Positions 61,505 through 64,000 of a stretch of 64,000 bases of DNA are shown in pieces. Position 1 is the first letter of the stretch, and every line of letters begins with the position of its first letter. Source of the DNA: Tenacibaculum sp. 190524A05c (lineage in GTDB: Bacteria > Bacteroidota > Bacteroidia > Flavobacteriales > Flavobacteriaceae); NCBI RefSeq assembly GCF_964036595.1, contig NZ_OZ038523.1, positions 1,516,501 through 1,580,500 of the forward strand, written 5' to 3'. Both the position numbers and the translations under genes were made by a program. The notes beneath the pieces were generated by a model. It was not told the origin of the DNA. It was given only the letters and a program-made list of their open reading frames with translations, and ran no database searches.

Positions 61505-62668
61505 TTACTTACTAGCAAATAGTTTCACATCATTATCTGAAACTGTTTTTTCACCAAGAATTATTAATCGTTCTACCACATTCCGTAATTCTCTAATGTT
61601 TCCAGTCCAGTCATATTCTTGTAATAATTTTATTGCTTTATCCGAAAAATCTTTCTTTGGAGTTCCTTGTTCCTGAGCAATTTTATTCGCGAAGAAATCC
61701 ACTAATAACGGAATATCATCTCTCCTATCATTTAATGCAGGAACTTTAATAAGTATTACTGCCAATCTATGATATAAATCTTCTCTAAATCTTCCTTCAG
61801 CGATTTCCTTTTTTAAATCTTTATTTGTTGCTGCAACTACGCGAACATTTACCTTAATATCTTTATCTGAACCTACTCTCTGAATTTTGTTCTCTTGTAA
61901 TGCTCTTAATACTTTAGCTTGAGCAGACAAACTCATATCTCCTATTTCATCAAGGAATATTGTTCCTGCATTTGCAGCTTCAAACTTACCTGCTCTATCT
62001 TTATTCGCTCCGGTAAAACTACCTTTTACATGACCAAACAATTCACTTTCAATCAACTCAGCTGGAATAGCCGCACAGTTAACCTCAATCATTGGTGCTT
62101 TTGCTCTTTCAGACTTTTCATGTAACCAATGCGCTACTAATTCTTTACCTGTTCCATTCGGACCTGTAATTAGCACACGTGCATCTGTAGCAGCAACTTT
62201 TTCAATAATATCTTTAATATGAGTAATCGCATCACTTTCACCAATCATTTCATAGTTCTTACTCACCTTCTTTTTTAATCGCTTATTTTCTACGACTAAC
62301 TCTTTTCTATCAAGTGCATTTCGAACTGTATTTAACAATCGATTTAAATCTGGTGGTTTTGAAATATAATCGAAAGCTCCAAGGCGCATTGTATTTACCG
62401 CCGTATCTAAATCTCCATGACCAGAAATCATTACGACTGGAATTTCCGGCTTTAATTTTCTAGCTTTTTCAAGTACCTCTACTCCATCCATCTTCGGCAT
62501 TTTAATATCACACAACACTAAGTCGTAGTCATTATTTTTTATAGCCTCAATTCCAGCCAATCCATCTTCAGCTTCCTCTACTTGATAGCTATCACTTTCT
62601 TCGGAAATAATTTTTTTTAATACTCTACGAATTGCAGATTCGTCTTCTATGATTAATATTTTACTCAT
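61505..62668 (-). CDS. NtrC-type response regulator lacking a DNA-binding domain
   Basis: A 387-residue regulator: receiver domain (1-120) with Asp54 in LCDIKMPKMDG, then a sigma-54-activating AAA+ domain (about 140-380) with Walker A GPNGTGKE (169-176), a GSFTGA loop (216-221, Ser for the usual Ala) and Walker B TIFLDEIGD. The protein ends just after the AAA+ domain (NVVERLIILGEKTVSDNDVK), so the C-terminal Fis-type helix-turn-helix is absent. Similar regulators act from solution on sigma-54 RNA polymerase. A sensor kinase gene was not seen in the window. Confidence 0.9.
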   Translation of the reverse strand: MSKILIIEDESAIRRVLKKIISEESDSYQVEEAEDGLAGIEAIKNNDYDLVLCDIKMPKMDGVEVLEKARKLKPEIPVVMISGHGDLDTAVNTMRLGAFDYISKPPDLNRLLNTVRNALDRKELVVENKRLKKKVSKNYEMIGESDAITHIKDIIEKVAATDARVLITGPNGTGKELVAHWLHEKSERAKAPMIEVNCAAIPAELIESELFGHVKGSFTGANKDRAGKFEAANAGTIFLDEIGDMSLSAQAKVLRALQENKIQRVGSDKDIKVNVRVVAATNKDLKKEIAEGRFREDLYHRLAVILIKVPALNDRRDDIPLLVDFFANKIAQEQGTPKKDFSDKAIKLLQEYDWTGNIRELRNVVERLIILGEKTVSDNDVKLFASK

Positions 62669-62760
62669 CTATATTAAGATTGTTTGATTCTTGATTCATT
62701 TATACTAATGATATCATATTTTATGCCATAAGTAAATTTCTAAAATATGTTTCATTAAAA

Positions 62761-63462
62761 TTAGTCTTTATAACTTAAAGAATAAAAATAAGTTTGGGAA
62801 TTATTATCGTTTGAAACAAATTGAAAGAAGATTTCTCCATCTTTAAGATAATAATCTTTAATGTCGAAATTAGCCAAATCAAACCATACTACTTTATGAG
62901 TAACCCTATTGAAGTAATAAAAAATTCCCTCGCCATAATAATTTGATACAACTAAATATTCGTTCTTGTTAATCAATGCCGGAACGTCAGGAAAAGAATA
63001 AACTTCCTTCTTGTCTACGTTTACAACAACACTATCCCAAGTTTCATAACCAGATACAAGAAAAAATAAATGATTACTATATTCACTAACCGATTCAACA
63101 AATTGGCAATCTCGATCATCCAATTTAGACATATAATTGTAGATTAATATGTCTTTATTTCTACCCTTAATAAGGATGGAATCTTTTGAATAAATGTCAA
63201 ACATATCAGAGTCGAAACTACCTAAAGTCTTAATTAAGCTCTGCTTTTTAGGAAAGTAGTGATAATCTTTAAATATCTCTTCTATTTTTAAAGTTAGATT
63301 TGACCTCTTATCTAGAAAGTCTTTCTCTGAAATAACTTTTAAATATTTTAATACATTATCTGATGTAGATAAAAAGATTGGTTCCTTATCCTGAGCCAGA
63401 AGATTTTTCAAACAAAAAACGAATAAAATCAACACCAACTTTTGGACATTATCCTTTCTCAT
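62761..63462 (-). CDS. Exported protein of unknown function
   Basis: A 233-residue exported protein: signal peptide ending LLAQ (about 23). The body is rich in aromatic and charged residues in short strands (YSNHLFFLVSGYETWDSVVV; EYLVVSNYYGEGIFYYFNRV), suggesting a beta-propeller-like or lectin-like fold. No family recognised. It lies 25 bases after the MscS gene, so probably the same transcript. Confidence 0.65.
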   Translation of the reverse strand: MRKDNVQKLVLILFVFCLKNLLAQDKEPIFLSTSDNVLKYLKVISEKDFLDKRSNLTLKIEEIFKDYHYFPKKQSLIKTLGSFDSDMFDIYSKDSILIKGRNKDILIYNYMSKLDDRDCQFVESVSEYSNHLFFLVSGYETWDSVVVNVDKKEVYSFPDVPALINKNEYLVVSNYYGEGIFYYFNRVTHKVVWFDLANFDIKDYYLKDGEIFFQFVSNDNNSQTYFYSLSYKD

Positions 63463-63487
63463 AATTTTTCTAACGTAATTTTTTGAA

Positions 63488-64000
63488 TTATTCCTTTATG
63501 ACATGAACATCTCTCTGAGGAAAAGGAATAGTAATATTGTTTTCTCGGAATAGTTCATCAATTCTAAAGCGTAAATCGCTTTTAATCATAGCAAGTTGGA
63601 AACTATTATAAATACTAAAAACCAACTCAAAATCCAATGAACTATCTCCAAAATTTTCGAATAAGACAAATGGAGCTGGATGCGTTAAGATACTTTTATG
63701 TTCTTTAGCAACTTGTAGCAATATTTTTTTCACTAATTGCGTATCGGATCCGTATGCAACACCAACACTAACATAATCTTTAGTAACACTTCCGTTTTGA
63801 GTCCAGTTATATAAACTATTCTTCAAATACATATGATTTGGAATAATCAAAACTTTGTTGTCAATAGTAACTGCTCTTGTGGTTCTCAGTTTTATTTCTT
63901 CTACTCTTCCAATCTTTTTATCAATCTCAATATAATCTCCAACATGAACACTCTGATCCATAATAATGAAAATTCCTGAAATTATATCTTGGAAAAACGT
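63488..64000 (-). CDS. Mechanosensitive channel MscS family protein (5' end outside the window)
   Basis: The frame stays open to the window edge: upstream of the first Met it reads TFFQDIISGIFIIMDQSVHV, the conserved MscS segment after the pore helix (LQDIISGFFII-like). So the N-terminal membrane part is missing here, and the Met is internal. The visible 171 codons cover the MscS beta domain (VGDYIEIDKKIGRVEEIKL, IIPNHMYLKNSLYNWT) and the C-terminal alpha/beta domain ending IPFPQRDVHVIKE. MscS channels release osmolytes on hypo-osmotic shock. Confidence 0.92.
   Translation of the reverse strand, partial: TFFQDIISGIFIIMDQSVHVGDYIEIDKKIGRVEEIKLRTTRAVTIDNKVLIIPNHMYLKNSLYNWTQNGSVTKDYVSVGVAYGSDTQLVKKILLQVAKEHKSILTHPAPFVLFENFGDSSLDFELVFSIYNSFQLAMIKSDLRFRIDELFRENNITIPFPQRDVHVIKE

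Overview
The window is AT-rich DNA from a member of the Flavobacteriaceae (phylum Bacteroidota), probably marine. Evidence: ribosomal and tRNA synteny, promoters with the Bacteroidota -7 element TAnnTTTG, a near absence of Shine-Dalgarno sequences except before rpsU, several lipoproteins and outer-membrane-type proteins, and families common in this group (DUF2851, DUF6952, fused E1 dehydrogenase, DUF6702). No CRISPR array, insertion sequence, prophage or rRNA gene was seen.

Layout. 1-6.6 kb (minus strand): a translation core, read from right to left as rpsU, xerC, hpf, tRNA-Thr/Tyr/Gly/Thr, tuf, tRNA-Trp, secE, nusG, rplK, rplA, rplJ, rplL and the first 14 codons of rpoB. 6.7-13.3 kb (minus): a surface-lipoprotein alpha-amylase, acyl-CoA dehydrogenase, a helix-hairpin-helix protein, an alanine/Na+ symporter, a K+ channel and PspC. 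13.3-28.9 kb: an accessory block around uvrA with two similar modules. Each module has an ECF sigma factor, a one-pass TPR protein in the place of an anti-sigma factor, and a large TPR protein with a separase/caspase-like CHAT domain fixed to the membrane by its C-terminus. Between the modules lies an orphan Cys-rich peptide precursor with a Gly-Gly leader, and two related hairpin/terminator elements flank the second module.

29-38.4 kb: LOG-family protein, a degenerate M1-peptidase-like protein with a probable outer-membrane barrel, fused E1 alpha/beta oxoacid dehydrogenase, SH3 lipoprotein, DUF2851 and a nitroreductase. 38.5-48.8 kb: a tight nine-gene plus-strand unit. It holds an Na+/solute symporter, two tandem TMTC-like GT-C/TPR proteins, a small protein, a GMC oxidoreductase, an SDR, a polyprenyl-phosphate-type GT2 and a cupin, and looks like a periplasmic glycosylation or glycolipid cassette. 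48.9-53.7 kb: two small exported proteins, then a peroxide-defence pair (peroxiredoxin-thioredoxin-DUF6952 divergent from katG) with OxyR-like sites in front of katG.

54.8-60.1 kb: two metal-handling transcription units (HMA lipoprotein-DUF6702-HupE, and CobW-ABC ATPase-FtsX permease with a His-rich loop-DUF3299-like). Both promoters carry the same GCAAC-N3-GTTGC-type palindrome over the -33 region, which suggests one zinc-responsive repressor. 60.2-64 kb (minus): a WG-repeat protein, an NtrC-type response regulator without a DNA-binding domain, an exported protein of unknown function and an MscS channel cut by the window edge.
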